This document shows, one piece after another, positions 33,500-43,129 of a stretch of DNA of 64,000 nucleotides (its first letter is position 1; each line of letters opens with the position of its first letter). The DNA lies in assembly GCF_001457775.1 (NCBI RefSeq), contig NZ_CYSG01000013.1:1-64000 (forward strand), given 5' to 3'. The position numbers were made by a program, and so were the translations under genes. Under the pieces are notes generated by a model that had not been told where the DNA came from, did no database searches, and was given only the letters and a program-made list of their open reading frames with translations. The stretch comes from Phaeobacter sp. CECT 5382 (GTDB lineage: Bacteria > Pseudomonadota > Alphaproteobacteria > Rhodobacterales > Rhodobacteraceae).

Positions 33500-34717
33500 A
33501 TGGGTTAATATTTCGCACAATTACTGACCGGGCTGGCGAATGCATCGTCGTTGTTTCTGATCGCCTCGGGTCTTTCGATCATCTTTGGCGTCACGCGGAT
33601 CGTGAATTTCGCCCATGGCTCTTTTTACATGGTGGGGGCCTATCTGGCCTATTCCCTGGTCACCACGCTGAACCTTGGTGTTTTTGGCCTTTGGTTCTCT
33701 GTCCTTGCGGCGGCGCTTTTTGCGGTCTCGTTGCATTTCATGATGGGGATTGGTGGCATGGTCAGCTTTGGTCATGCCGCCTATTTTGGCGTCGGGGCCT
33801 ATGGGGCTGCACTGGCCGTGAAGGTTCTTGGGCTGGGCATGCTACCCGCCCTGGCCCTAGCCCCGGTTGCGGCAGCCGCTGTGGCCCTGTTCTTTGGCTG
33901 GTTCTGCGTGCGGCTGTCAGGGGTCTATCTTGCGATGCTCACCATGGCGGCCGCGCAGATCCTGTGGGGAGTCACGTTCCAGTGGCAGGATTTCACCGGC
34001 GGCGATGATGGTATTCTGGGCGTCTGGCCTGCCCAATGGGCCAGATCGGATCAGGCCTATTTCTATGTGGCCATTGTTTTGTGTATCGGCGATACTTGGT
34101 TCTTACACCGTGTCGCTCATTCTCCCTTTGGCTACACCCTGCGCGGCATTCGCGACAGCAAGATCTGGCGCATGGGGGGCGGGCGCACCTTTCAGATCAC
34201 CGAGACGTTTCAGTCGATGACAGTGCTGGAAAACATCCAGATGGCGCTGATCTCGCATCATCGCCGCAGCCTTGATCTGTTTGCCCGCGCCACCCGGCTC
34301 TATCTCCAGGAGGTCGAAGAGCTGTTGGCGCTGGTATCGATGCAGGAACACGCGGCACGCTCCTGTTCAGAGCTGGCTTATGGTGACCTGGAACGGCTGG
34401 AACTGGCCATTGCCCTGGCGCATGGGCCGGATCTTTTGCTGATGGACGAGCCAACTGTTGGTATGGCGTCCGCGGAACGGCTTGCCTTGATGGCCCTGAC
34501 GGCAAAGATCGTCGCCAGTGGCAAGGTTAGCGCGGCCTTTTCCGAACGCGACATGGATGTGGTCTTTGCCCATTCCCACCGTACTCTGGTGCTCAACCGT
34601 GGTGAGTTGATTGCCGAAGGCATCAGCGCCGAAATCCGGGCCGATCCACTGGTGCAGGAGGTCCATCTTGGCGGTGGTTCGGTGTTTGAGGCCAAGCAGG
34701 AGGCGAGCTATGCTTGA
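33500..34717 (+). pseudogene. LivH-LivM-LivG fused by in-frame deletions
   Basis: The frame starts ATG GGT TAA (stop at codon 3), then reads FAQLLTGLANASSLFLIASG, the start of LivH. After about 60 residues it passes into the middle of LivM (MGIGGMVSFGHAAYFGVGAYG, later SPFGYTLRGIRDS) and then into the middle of LivG (GGGRTFQITETFQSMTVLENIQ, DEPTVGMAS). The LivG Walker A is deleted. Three genes are joined without a frameshift, leaving about 388 readable residues from an internal start. It cannot form the transporter. Confidence 0.8.
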
Positions 34718-35411
34718 GGTCGAAAATCTAACCTCTCGCTACGGACGAGCCCAGATTTTGCATGATATCTCGCTGACCGTTGGGGAAACCGAGGTGGTGG
34801 CCTTGTTGGGGCGCAAGGGCGCCGGGAAATCTACCACGATGAAATCGCTCATGGGGATAGTGCGACACAAAGCCGGGCGTATTCGCTATGATGGGCAGGA
34901 TATCATCGACCGCTCCAGCCACGTGACTTGTCGCGCCGAGATCGGCTATGTGCCTGAGGGACGCCGCATCTTCAGTGGCCTCACGGTCGAAGAAAACCTC
35001 GAAGTGGGGCGACGCGACAAACGTGCGGACACGCCGGAATGGACGCTTGAACACCTGTTTGTGCTGTTCCCCAATCTGCGCGAGCGCCGCCGCAACCTTG
35101 GCAAACATCTCTCTGGTGGCGAGCAGCAGATGCTGACGATTGCCCGCACGTTGATGGGCAATCCAAAACTTGTGCTGCTGGATGAACCCTCCGAAGGGAT
35201 CGCGCCGGTGATTGTCGAACAGATGGCCACTGTGATTGCGGAACTCAAACGCGAAGGTCTGTCGGTGCTGATTTCAGAGCAGAACCTGCATTTTGCCCGG
35301 CTGGTTTCAGATCGGGCCTATATCATCGAAAAAGGCGCGTTGCGCTATGACGACAGCTTTGCAGATCTTGATCACCACCCAGAGGTGAGCCAGAAATATC
35401 TGGCAGTTTAG
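34710..35411 (+). CDS. livF: LivF-type ABC ATPase
   Basis: This 233-residue ATPase is the only complete part of the Liv locus. Walker A reads GRKGAGKST (34-42) where the family normally has Asn in place of this Lys. The signature LSGGEQQMLTIARTL and Walker B VLLDEPSEG are normal. It overlaps the fused LivHMG frame by 8 bases. It has no partner permease or second ATPase here and so is probably inactive or in decay. Confidence 0.85.
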   Translation: MLEVENLTSRYGRAQILHDISLTVGETEVVALLGRKGAGKSTTMKSLMGIVRHKAGRIRYDGQDIIDRSSHVTCRAEIGYVPEGRRIFSGLTVEENLEVGRRDKRADTPEWTLEHLFVLFPNLRERRRNLGKHLSGGEQQMLTIARTLMGNPKLVLLDEPSEGIAPVIVEQMATVIAELKREGLSVLISEQNLHFARLVSDRAYIIEKGALRYDDSFADLDHHPEVSQKYLAV

Positions 35412-35583
35412 GGGATCAAAGTCTCGCGAAATCGGCTTGGTTAAACCCCGTTTCCGGTCGCTGCCAAGTGTCCAGTTTCCGCAGCTTCCCTCTACGGGCC
35501 ACATAGCCACTGGCGAAATTGACAGCGTATTCGTTTGAAGGGCGGGCGGTGTCAGGAAAAACTGGCTTTGAATAGCCACCGTT

Positions 35584-36318
35584 TTATCGGGATTCAGGTG
35601 CGCCACTTTGCAGGGTCATGGCGACAAACTGCAGGTGTGTCTGCATGGCATTGGTTGCGGCATGGCCGTCGCCGCGCAGAATGGCCTCTGCCAGGGCCCG
35701 GTGTTGTTGCCCCAGACGGGCGGTCACTTCAGGAGAATATGTGGCGGCGCGCTGCTGCGTCCAACCCGCTTGGGCACGGACAGATCGAATTGCCTCGTAG
35801 ACGGTCAGAAACAGAGGGTTCTGTGCCATTTCTGCGATCATGTAGTGAAAGATGTCATCGGCGGCATCGTAGGCCGCCTGATCGGGCGCAGCCCATGTGG
35901 CGTCTGCAGCCTGTGCGAACTTGCGGCGGGCCTGATCATCTGCGCGCAGTGCGGCCAAACGGGCGAGGGCGGGTTCGATTTCTAGCCGAACTTCCATCAC
36001 CTCCTGTGCGGTAACACGTCCCGCCAGGCTTTTGAGCCGAGCCGCATCGGTCGCGGGCGGTGGCTGGACGAATGTGCCCTGACCGCGACGACGAAACAGG
36101 CACCCGTCGCCTTCCAGCTGGTCCAGAGCCTGACGCAGGCGGGCGCGGCTGACGCCGAACTGAAGCGCCATTTCTCGTTCTGGCGGCAGGCGGTCGCCCC
36201 TTTTCAAGACCCCGGCAGCAATGTCGCGCCGCAAAATTGCAGCGAGATCATTCTGCGCCGAGACCGCATCAGACGGGGGCGACGCAGACTTGGAGGGCTT
36301 CTGTTTGGCTGGAGGCAT
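35584..36318 (-). CDS. GntR-family regulator, FCD subfamily
   Basis: This 244-residue regulator has the GntR winged helix near 30-90 (RLPPEREMALQFGVSRARLRQAL) and an FCD domain after 105. It is the last gene of the unit GGT, TauE, GntR on the minus strand and is 8 bases past the TauE stop. The dyad at 39020-39040 in front of the GGT gene is its likely site. FCD ligands usually are organic acids. Confidence 0.88.
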   Translation of the reverse strand: MPPAKQKPSKSASPPSDAVSAQNDLAAILRRDIAAGVLKRGDRLPPEREMALQFGVSRARLRQALDQLEGDGCLFRRRGQGTFVQPPPATDAARLKSLAGRVTAQEVMEVRLEIEPALARLAALRADDQARRKFAQAADATWAAPDQAAYDAADDIFHYMIAEMAQNPLFLTVYEAIRSVRAQAGWTQQRAATYSPEVTARLGQQHRALAEAILRGDGHAATNAMQTHLQFVAMTLQSGAPESR

Positions 36319-36325
36319 CAGAAGG

Positions 36326-37150
36326 CTAAAACCCGATGAGATCGCTGAACATACGCAGGGAGGTTAGCATCAGGAACAGGCCAAAGGCCAGCCGCAAGGC
36401 GCGGCGGGGAATGCTATGGGCCAGCTTCACGCCGACGCGTGCAAAGCTGGTGCTAAGCGGGATGATCACAGCGGCGCAAAACAAGTTTACATACCCCAAT
36501 GAAAACGGCGGCAGTCCTTCGGCGCCAAATCCCGTTGCCATGTAGATCAGCGCACCTGGCACGCCGATGACAAAGCCAATGGCGGCAGAGGTGCCGACGG
36601 CCTTGCGAATGTCATAGCCCAGAAAGTTAAGCAGGGGCACGCAGACGGTGCCGCCGCCAATGCCCATCATTGCTGAGATTGCGCCGGCAACAACGCCGAA
36701 GGCCGCCCAGACCGGCTTGGAAAAACTCTTTGGTGTGGCGCTGTCTGCGGCTTTGCGAAAGATCATGTCCAGCGCCACAAGGGCCGCGACGCTGGCAAAG
36801 ACCGCGATCAGCACCTTGCCCGACACAATGCCACCGAGAATGCCGCCGATGACCACCCCAACCAGGATCGAAGGGGCCCAGAGTTTCAGCAGCGCCATGT
36901 CGATGGCGCCTTTGCGATAGTGACCGTAGCCTGATGACAGCGCAGTAAAGACGATTGTTGCCAGCGAGGTGCCGACCGCGACCTGCATGGTCAGCGCGGC
37001 CTCCATTCCGGTGAGCGAAAGCGCCAGATAAAGGGCGGGGACAATAACAATGCCACCACCAACGCCCAGCAGCCCGGCCAGAATGCCGCCCGCAATACCA
37101 GACCCAGCGGCGACGGCGGCCAGGGTGATCAGGGTCTCGGTCTCAAACAT
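36326..37150 (-). CDS. TauE/SafE-family membrane exporter
   Basis: This 274-residue protein has about eight membrane helices and the TauE/SafE pattern (GGILAGLLGVGGGIVIVPAL near the start and MMGIGGGTVCVPLL in the middle). Members export sulfite, sulfoacetate or other small organic or sulfur anions. It lies between a gamma-glutamyltransferase-type gene and a GntR regulator. Export of a product of that enzyme, or sulfur release from glutathione-like compounds, would fit. Confidence 0.85.
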   Translation of the reverse strand: MFETETLITLAAVAAGSGIAGGILAGLLGVGGGIVIVPALYLALSLTGMEAALTMQVAVGTSLATIVFTALSSGYGHYRKGAIDMALLKLWAPSILVGVVIGGILGGIVSGKVLIAVFASVAALVALDMIFRKAADSATPKSFSKPVWAAFGVVAGAISAMMGIGGGTVCVPLLNFLGYDIRKAVGTSAAIGFVIGVPGALIYMATGFGAEGLPPFSLGYVNLFCAAVIIPLSTSFARVGVKLAHSIPRRALRLAFGLFLMLTSLRMFSDLIGF

Positions 37151-37202
37151 GCGGGTTTTTCCTTTTAGTCTGTTCTAGCGGCTTGTGAAAAACGGTCAAC
37201 AT

Positions 37203-38996
37203 CTAGCGTCCGACCGCATAGGCCTGCATCAGGCGCGGTGTTGCAGCCGCCTGCAGGCTGCCATCGGGGTGGCGTAGGGCAGCCGTGAGACGACCGACTG
37301 TCCAGTCATCCGCCACGGTGATGATATGCCCACGGGCGCGCAGATCGGCAATGACGTCCTTGCCTACTCCGCGTTCGATCATCATCTCGCCGGGCAGGGC
37401 GGCACGGGGGAAAAAGCTGCCCTGAAAGTGCATCGTATGAAACAGCGGCGCGTCCAGTCCTGCCTGCAGATCCAACCCGTGATGTACAAAGCGCAGGAAC
37501 CAGATCAACTGCCATTGGTCCTGTTGATCCCCACCGGGTGTGCCAAATACCAGCTGTCTGCCGTCGGCGTGTTCCGCAAGGCTGGGCGTCAGGGTCGTGC
37601 GTGGACGTCGCCCCGGTGCTAGCGAGGTCGGCAGACCTTCCTCAAGCCAAAACATCTGCGCACGACTGTTCAGCGGAAAGCCGAGGCCGGGAACTACCGG
37701 ATTGGACTGCAACCAGCCCCCCGAGGGTGTCGCTGAAACCATATTGCCCCAGCGGTCGATCACATCGAGATGCACGGTATCGCCGCGTTTTTCGGTCAGA
37801 TGCGCCATTGTTGGCTCTTGAGGCGGGGCGTCGGTGATGCCGAAATCCCGCGCCGCGCGCGCCATATAGGCCTCTGCCTGCTGTTCAAATCCAGCTAGGC
37901 GCCCGGGGCGTTGTTCCAGCGAGGCCTGATCTGTGATCAACCCGGCGCGCTGGGCGTTGTAGTCATCCGACAGTAGCTGCTCCATTGGCACCGCGCTGTG
38001 ATCGGGGTCGCCATAATAGGCCTCGCGGTCGGCATAGGAGAGCTTCATCGCCTCGATCACCGTATGGGTGAACTCCGCGCCCATGGGATCCATTGCAGCG
38101 AGGTCAAAATGCTTCAGGATGGCTAGGCTTTGCAGCAGGACCGGTCCCTGCGACCAGCACTGGGTCTTGTGCACGCGCCAGCCATGGTAATCGTAATGCA
38201 GCGTTTCTTCATAACCGGCACGCCAGCCTGCGAGATCCTGACGAGTGAGAACGGCGCGGTTCTTTTGCTCGGAGACATCATGGACATTGGCGACGTCCAG
38301 AAATTCGCCAATGGCCTCGGCGACAAAACCTTCGGCCCAGGCGCTGCGGGCGGCGTCGATTTGCACCACGCGGTCGCTGCCTGCGGCCTCGGCGGTATCG
38401 ACGAGACGCTGATAGGTGGTTGCAAGATCGGGGTTTTTGAAGTTGGCGTTTGGTGCGGGCGGTTTTGCACCGGGGCACCAAACTGCTGCTGAGCTGGGCC
38501 ATTCACGGGCAAAATAATCTGCTAGCCCAGCGATGGTATGGGCCACGCGGGGCAGAATGGGATGGCCGTCGCGGGCATAGGCAATAGCCGCTTCCATCAC
38601 TTGCGCCAGAGTCATGCTGCCATGATCACGCAGCATCAACATCCAGCCATCAAAGGCGCCCGGAATGACGGTCGACAACAGGCCCGATCCGGGGATCAGC
38701 TCCAGTCCCTGGGCACGGTAGTGTGCGATGGTTGCCGCTGCTGGTGCCGGGCCTTGGGCCGCCAGCACCTGTGTTTTGCCGCTGGCGTGCACATGAAAAA
38801 TCGCGGGCAAATCACCGGCTGGCCCGTTCAGGTGTGGCTCGACCACCTGCAGCACCAATCCGGTGGCGACGGCCGCGTCAAAGGCATTGCCGCCCCGTTC
38901 CAGAATGCCAAAACCGGTGGCCGAGGCGATCCAGTGGGTCGAGGTGGCAACGCCAAAGCTGCCGCGAATTTCCGGGCGGGTAGTGAAGTCTTGCAT
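37203..38996 (-). CDS. gamma-glutamyltransferase-family Ntn hydrolase
   Basis: This 597-residue protein belongs to the GGT superfamily of self-processing amidases. The N-terminal-nucleophile Thr is T407 (RGDTVHLDVID), and the NMVSATPSGG glycine region follows. No signal peptide is seen, unlike periplasmic GGT. Family members include glutathione hydrolases, cephalosporin acylases and the oxamate amidohydrolase HpxW; which of these it is cannot be told. I took the ATG at 38996; a start at 39026 would fall inside the operator. It leads the TauE/GntR unit. Confidence 0.85.
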   Translation of the reverse strand: MQDFTTRPEIRGSFGVATSTHWIASATGFGILERGGNAFDAAVATGLVLQVVEPHLNGPAGDLPAIFHVHASGKTQVLAAQGPAPAAATIAHYRAQGLELIPGSGLLSTVIPGAFDGWMLMLRDHGSMTLAQVMEAAIAYARDGHPILPRVAHTIAGLADYFAREWPSSAAVWCPGAKPPAPNANFKNPDLATTYQRLVDTAEAAGSDRVVQIDAARSAWAEGFVAEAIGEFLDVANVHDVSEQKNRAVLTRQDLAGWRAGYEETLHYDYHGWRVHKTQCWSQGPVLLQSLAILKHFDLAAMDPMGAEFTHTVIEAMKLSYADREAYYGDPDHSAVPMEQLLSDDYNAQRAGLITDQASLEQRPGRLAGFEQQAEAYMARAARDFGITDAPPQEPTMAHLTEKRGDTVHLDVIDRWGNMVSATPSGGWLQSNPVVPGLGFPLNSRAQMFWLEEGLPTSLAPGRRPRTTLTPSLAEHADGRQLVFGTPGGDQQDQWQLIWFLRFVHHGLDLQAGLDAPLFHTMHFQGSFFPRAALPGEMMIERGVGKDVIADLRARGHIITVADDWTVGRLTAALRHPDGSLQAAATPRLMQAYAVGR

Positions 38997-39019
38997 GCAG
39001 GCACCCTGTACGTCGGTCT

Positions 39020-39040
39020 GAACCAATTCAACATTGGTTC
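39020..39040. promoter_or_regulatory. operator-like dyad before the GGT gene
   Basis: GAACCAAT (39020-39027) and ATTGGTTC (39033-39040) form a perfect 8-5-8 palindrome, 24 bases upstream of the GGT start. It is a good candidate for the GntR regulator encoded in the same unit. It also lies 28 bases from the eda stop at 39068, so there is no room for a separate promoter further up. Confidence 0.7.
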
Positions 39041-39067
39041 AATGCGCACCAGAAATCGCTCTGGATG

Positions 39068-39718
39068 TCAAGCTTCGCGCAATTGGCAGGCAGCCTTTGC
39101 CAAGGCTTCAATCGCGGCCCAGTCCCGTGCAACGATCAGATCCGCTGGGGCCACCCAGCTGCCGCCCGCACAGATGACATTGGACAGGGACAGGTAGCTT
39201 GCGGCATTGCTGGGGCTGACGCCGCCTGTGGGACAAAAGGAGATCTGCGGCAGGGGCGCGCCAATGGCCTTGAGAGCGGGGGCGCCGCCAGAGGCTTCGG
39301 CGGGGAAGAATTTCAGCATGTCATAGCCCCGCGCCAGAAGCCGCATCGCTTCGGTGGCGGTGGCGGCGCCTGCCAACAGGGGCAAGTCGGCCTCTTCACA
39401 GGCGTCGAGCAATTCATCTGTTGCACCAGGGGAGACGCCGAACTGGGCACCGGCTTCGACGGCGGCAGTGACATCTTGGGGCGTGATCAATGTACCGGCC
39501 CCGACAATGCCCCCCTTGACCTGTGACATCTCGCGGATCACCTCCAGCGCGGCAGGGGTGCGCAGGGTGACTTCGAGTGCGGGCAAGCCACCTGCCACCA
39601 GAGCTTCGGCCAGAGGGCGGGCAACTGCGGCGTCATTGACGACCAGAACCGGGACGATGGGGGCCAGCCCACAAATCTCGCGGGCGCGTTTACTTGCGTC
39701 CTGTGGTGTGATGGGCAT
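39068..39718 (-). CDS. eda: KDPG aldolase
   Basis: This 216-residue enzyme splits 2-keto-3-deoxy-6-phosphogluconate into pyruvate and glyceraldehyde 3-phosphate, the last step of the Entner-Doudoroff pathway. The Schiff-base Lys is K136 (DMLKFFPAE), with E49 (ALEVTLRTP) as acid-base. Length is normal. It follows edd by 14 bases on the same strand. Confidence 0.95.
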   Translation of the reverse strand: MPITPQDASKRAREICGLAPIVPVLVVNDAAVARPLAEALVAGGLPALEVTLRTPAALEVIREMSQVKGGIVGAGTLITPQDVTAAVEAGAQFGVSPGATDELLDACEEADLPLLAGAATATEAMRLLARGYDMLKFFPAEASGGAPALKAIGAPLPQISFCPTGGVSPSNAASYLSLSNVICAGGSWVAPADLIVARDWAAIEALAKAACQLREA

Positions 39719-39732
39719 GAGGGCAACGCTCC

Positions 39733-41550
39733 TTATGATTCTGGGAGGTCAAAAACTGTGGCGCCGGTATCAGCAGAGGTCACGGCGCGGCGAAACAACC
39801 CGAACATCTCGCGGCCTGTGCCATGCTGATAGGCGCTGAGGTCTGCGGTGATCGCCACGCGATCCTCTACGCCGGGTGTCAGGATCTGCAACGTGCCTGC
39901 CTTGGCATCCAGCCGGATGATATCGCCGTCGCGCACCTTGGAAATAGTGCCGCCATCCAGCGCTTCGGGCACGACATGGATCGCGGCAGGAACCTTGCCG
40001 GACGCGCCAGACATGCGGCCATCGGTGACCAAGGCCACCTTGTGGCCCTGTCCCTGCAGGATCCCCAGCATCGGTGTGAGACTGTGCAGCTCTGGCATGC
40101 CGTTGGCTTTGGGGCCCTGAAAGCGCACAACCACGATGACATCGCCGGTCAGATTGCCAGCCTTGAAGGCCGCTTTGGCCTCGTCCTGGTCGTGAAAGAC
40201 ACGAGCCGGGGCTTCGACCACATGATGGTCTTCGCTGACGGCAGAGACTTTGATCACGGCGGTGCCAAGATTGCCGGTGAGCCGTTTCAGCCCGCCGGTT
40301 TTCTGAAATGGTGCATCGGCGGGACGCACGATCGCCTCGTTGAGTGAGATCTTTGTGCCGGGTTGAAAGATCAATCCATCATCGCCCAGAAACGGCTCTT
40401 GTGTGTAGTTTTCCAGGCCTTCACCTGCGACGGTTTTGGTATCTGCGTGCAGAAAGCCTGCGTTCAGCAGCTCGCCTATCATGAAGCCAAGGCCGCCCGC
40501 TGCGTGGAAATGGTTCACATCTGCCAGGCCGTTTGGATAGACCCGCGCCAAGAGCGGCACCACGTCAGAGAGATCTGCAAAATCCTGCCAGTCGAGGATA
40601 ATTCCACCGGCCCGCGCCATGGCGATGAGGTGGATCAGCAGATTGGTTGAACCCCCTGTGGCCATCAGGCCAGTGATCCCATTGGCATAGGTTTTTTCGT
40701 CCAGCACCTCGCAGACGGGCGTGTAGCTGTTGCCAAGCGCACTGAGGCTGAGGGCGCGTTTGGCCCCCTCCAGCGTCAGAGCCTCGCGCATCGGCGTGCC
40801 CGGATTGACAAAACTGGAGCCAGGAAGATGCAGTCCCATGAACTCCATCAACATTTGGTTGGAATTGGCGGTGCCATAGAAAGTACAGGTGCCGGGGCCA
40901 TGATAGGCGGCCATCTCGGCCTTGAGCAGCTCATCGCGACCGATTTCACCGGCGGCGTATTTCTGGCGGATCTGCGCCTTTTCGTCATTGGCCAACCCGC
41001 TGGTCATCGGCCCTGCAGGCAAAAACACGGCGGGGATATGGCCAAAGGCCTGCGCACCGATCACCAGTCCGGGCACGATCTTGTCGCAGACCCCCAGATA
41101 GACGGCGGCGTCAAAGACATTGTGGCTGAGCGCGATGCCGGTGGCCATGGCAATGGTGTCGCGCGAAAACAGGCTCAGCTCCATGCCGGCCTCGCCCTGG
41201 GTGACGCCGTCACACATGGCAGGCACCCCGCCGGCCACCTGTGCTGTGGCACCGGATTTGCGCAGGGCGTCGCGGATCAGGGCGGGATAGGTCTCGAACG
41301 GCTGATGCGCTGACAGCATGTCGTTATAGGCAGTGACAATTCCCAGATGACCTGTCTCGGCTGTGGCAAGCCTGTCCTGATCGGTGCCGGTTGCGGCATA
41401 GGCGTGGGCCTGACCCGAACAACTGAGGTGGGCGCGGGCCGGGCCTTTGCCGGTCGCGGCTGCCATTCGGTCCAGATAGGCGCGGCGTGTCGGTGCGCTG
41501 CGGGCGATGATCCGGTCGGTGACCTCGGCGAGTGTAGTGTTCAAGCGCAT
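39733..41550 (-). CDS. edd: 6-phosphogluconate dehydratase
   Basis: This 605-residue [4Fe-4S] enzyme removes water from 6-phosphogluconate to give KDPG. It reads through the IlvD/Edd signatures [12 protein letters not shown] and the C-terminal [18 protein letters not shown]. It lies between zwf and eda. It has the length of bacterial Edd (about 605) and no internal damage. Confidence 0.95.
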   Translation of the reverse strand: MRLNTTLAEVTDRIIARSAPTRRAYLDRMAAATGKGPARAHLSCSGQAHAYAATGTDQDRLATAETGHLGIVTAYNDMLSAHQPFETYPALIRDALRKSGATAQVAGGVPAMCDGVTQGEAGMELSLFSRDTIAMATGIALSHNVFDAAVYLGVCDKIVPGLVIGAQAFGHIPAVFLPAGPMTSGLANDEKAQIRQKYAAGEIGRDELLKAEMAAYHGPGTCTFYGTANSNQMLMEFMGLHLPGSSFVNPGTPMREALTLEGAKRALSLSALGNSYTPVCEVLDEKTYANGITGLMATGGSTNLLIHLIAMARAGGIILDWQDFADLSDVVPLLARVYPNGLADVNHFHAAGGLGFMIGELLNAGFLHADTKTVAGEGLENYTQEPFLGDDGLIFQPGTKISLNEAIVRPADAPFQKTGGLKRLTGNLGTAVIKVSAVSEDHHVVEAPARVFHDQDEAKAAFKAGNLTGDVIVVVRFQGPKANGMPELHSLTPMLGILQGQGHKVALVTDGRMSGASGKVPAAIHVVPEALDGGTISKVRDGDIIRLDAKAGTLQILTPGVEDRVAITADLSAYQHGTGREMFGLFRRAVTSADTGATVFDLPES

Positions 41551-41620
41551 CAGAGGGACCTTTCGGGTGTCAAACGATGGGTGACATCAAGAGAAATGCC
41601 AACAGAGGGAGACCGGAGCG

Positions 41621-43084
41621 TCATGTGCCAATGCCCCGCCAGCGGCGGTGATCACGGTGCATCAGCAGCAAAGAGTCATCTGGGCCAGAGCTGCCGGGAT
41701 CATAGGCCTGTGGTGCCAGATCGCCGGACTGCTCCCAACTGGCAATAATGGGGTCGGCCCAGGCCCAGGCGGCTTCGACCTCGTCGCCGCGCATGAACAG
41801 GGTCTGGTTGCCGCGAATGACATCCATGATCAGGCGTTCATATGCATCCTGCGGGCGGCCCGCTTCCGGCAGGGAGTCGGCGAAGGTCATGTCCAGATTG
41901 GCAGAAGTCAGACGCATGCCGCCGGGGCCGGGATCCTTGATGGTGGTGCGCAGCGTGATGCCTTCGTCGGGTTGCAGGCGGATCACCAGAACATTGCCAT
42001 GCACGCCTGTCGCGCCTGCAAAGATGTTATGCGGCGGGTCGCGAAAATAGACCGCGATCTCGCTTTCGCGGGCCCGCAGGCATTTGCCGGTCCGCAGGTA
42101 AAACGGCGTGCCGGCCCACCGCCAATTGGCCACTTCGACCTTCATGGCAACAAAGCTTTCAGTTGTGCTGGTTGGATTGCCCGCGTGATCCAGATAGCTG
42201 TCTTGTTTGGTGCCGCCAGGGCTGGCGCGGTATTGGCCGCGGGCGATATTGTCCAGTGAGACAGGCTCTAATGCTTCGATCACTTTGACCTTTTCGTCGC
42301 GCACCGCGTTAGGAGTGAACCGTGAGGGCGGCTCCATCGCGGTGAGACACAGAAGCTGCATCAGATGATTTTGCACCATATCCCGCATCGCCCCGGAGCG
42401 ATCGTAGTATTCTCCGCGCCCCTCGACGCCGATTTTTTCGGCGACAGTGATTTGCACATGATCCACATGGGTGGAATTCCACAGCGGCTCAAACAGGGAG
42501 TTGGCAAAGCGCAGCGCCATCAGGTTTTGCACGGTTTCTTTGCCAAGGTAGTGATCGATCCGGTAGATCTGGCTTTCCTGGAAATGTGCCCGAAGGGCAC
42601 TGTTCAGGGCCTGTGCCGAAGCCAAATCATGGCCAAAGGGTTTTTCCAGCACGACGCGGCTGTCTGCCGTGGCAATCTCACAGGAGCTAAGCCGACTGGC
42701 AATCGCAGGAAACAGGCCGGGACCTACCGACAGATAGAAGGCGCGGACCACATCCGGGCGCAAGAGTGACTTTAGCGCGCTCCAACCGGCATCCCCCTTG
42801 GCGTCCACTGGCACATAGTCGAGCAATTGCACAAATGCTGCGATGTCGTCCTCGCCAGTTTCCCCCGCCTGGCCAAATTCGCGGATCGCCGAGGCGACAA
42901 GATCTTGAAAACCGGCACGGTCAAGCTGGCTGCGGGAGGTGCCGATGATACGGCTTTGGGCATCGATCTGGCCGATCTGAAACCGGTGAAACAGGCTGGG
43001 CAGGATCTTGCGCCGGGCAAGATCACCGGTGGCACCAAAAAGAACCAGATCAAAGGGGTCAACGGGGATGACGCGGGAAACCAT
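41621..43084 (-). CDS. zwf: glucose-6-phosphate 1-dehydrogenase
   Basis: This 487-residue enzyme oxidises glucose 6-phosphate with NADP to 6-phosphogluconolactone. GATGDLARRKI (17-27) binds the coenzyme and RIDHYLGKE (175-183) is the active-site signature. In many relatives pgl for the lactonase lies between zwf and pgi; here only 45 bases separate zwf from pgi. The lactone must hydrolyse by itself or by an enzyme coded elsewhere. Confidence 0.95.
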   Translation of the reverse strand: MVSRVIPVDPFDLVLFGATGDLARRKILPSLFHRFQIGQIDAQSRIIGTSRSQLDRAGFQDLVASAIREFGQAGETGEDDIAAFVQLLDYVPVDAKGDAGWSALKSLLRPDVVRAFYLSVGPGLFPAIASRLSSCEIATADSRVVLEKPFGHDLASAQALNSALRAHFQESQIYRIDHYLGKETVQNLMALRFANSLFEPLWNSTHVDHVQITVAEKIGVEGRGEYYDRSGAMRDMVQNHLMQLLCLTAMEPPSRFTPNAVRDEKVKVIEALEPVSLDNIARGQYRASPGGTKQDSYLDHAGNPTSTTESFVAMKVEVANWRWAGTPFYLRTGKCLRARESEIAVYFRDPPHNIFAGATGVHGNVLVIRLQPDEGITLRTTIKDPGPGGMRLTSANLDMTFADSLPEAGRPQDAYERLIMDVIRGNQTLFMRGDEVEAAWAWADPIIASWEQSGDLAPQAYDPGSSGPDDSLLLMHRDHRRWRGIGT

Positions 43085-43129
43085 AACGAGATCAGATCCT
43101 AGAATGAGCGGAGCGCCGCAGGCGCGCCC

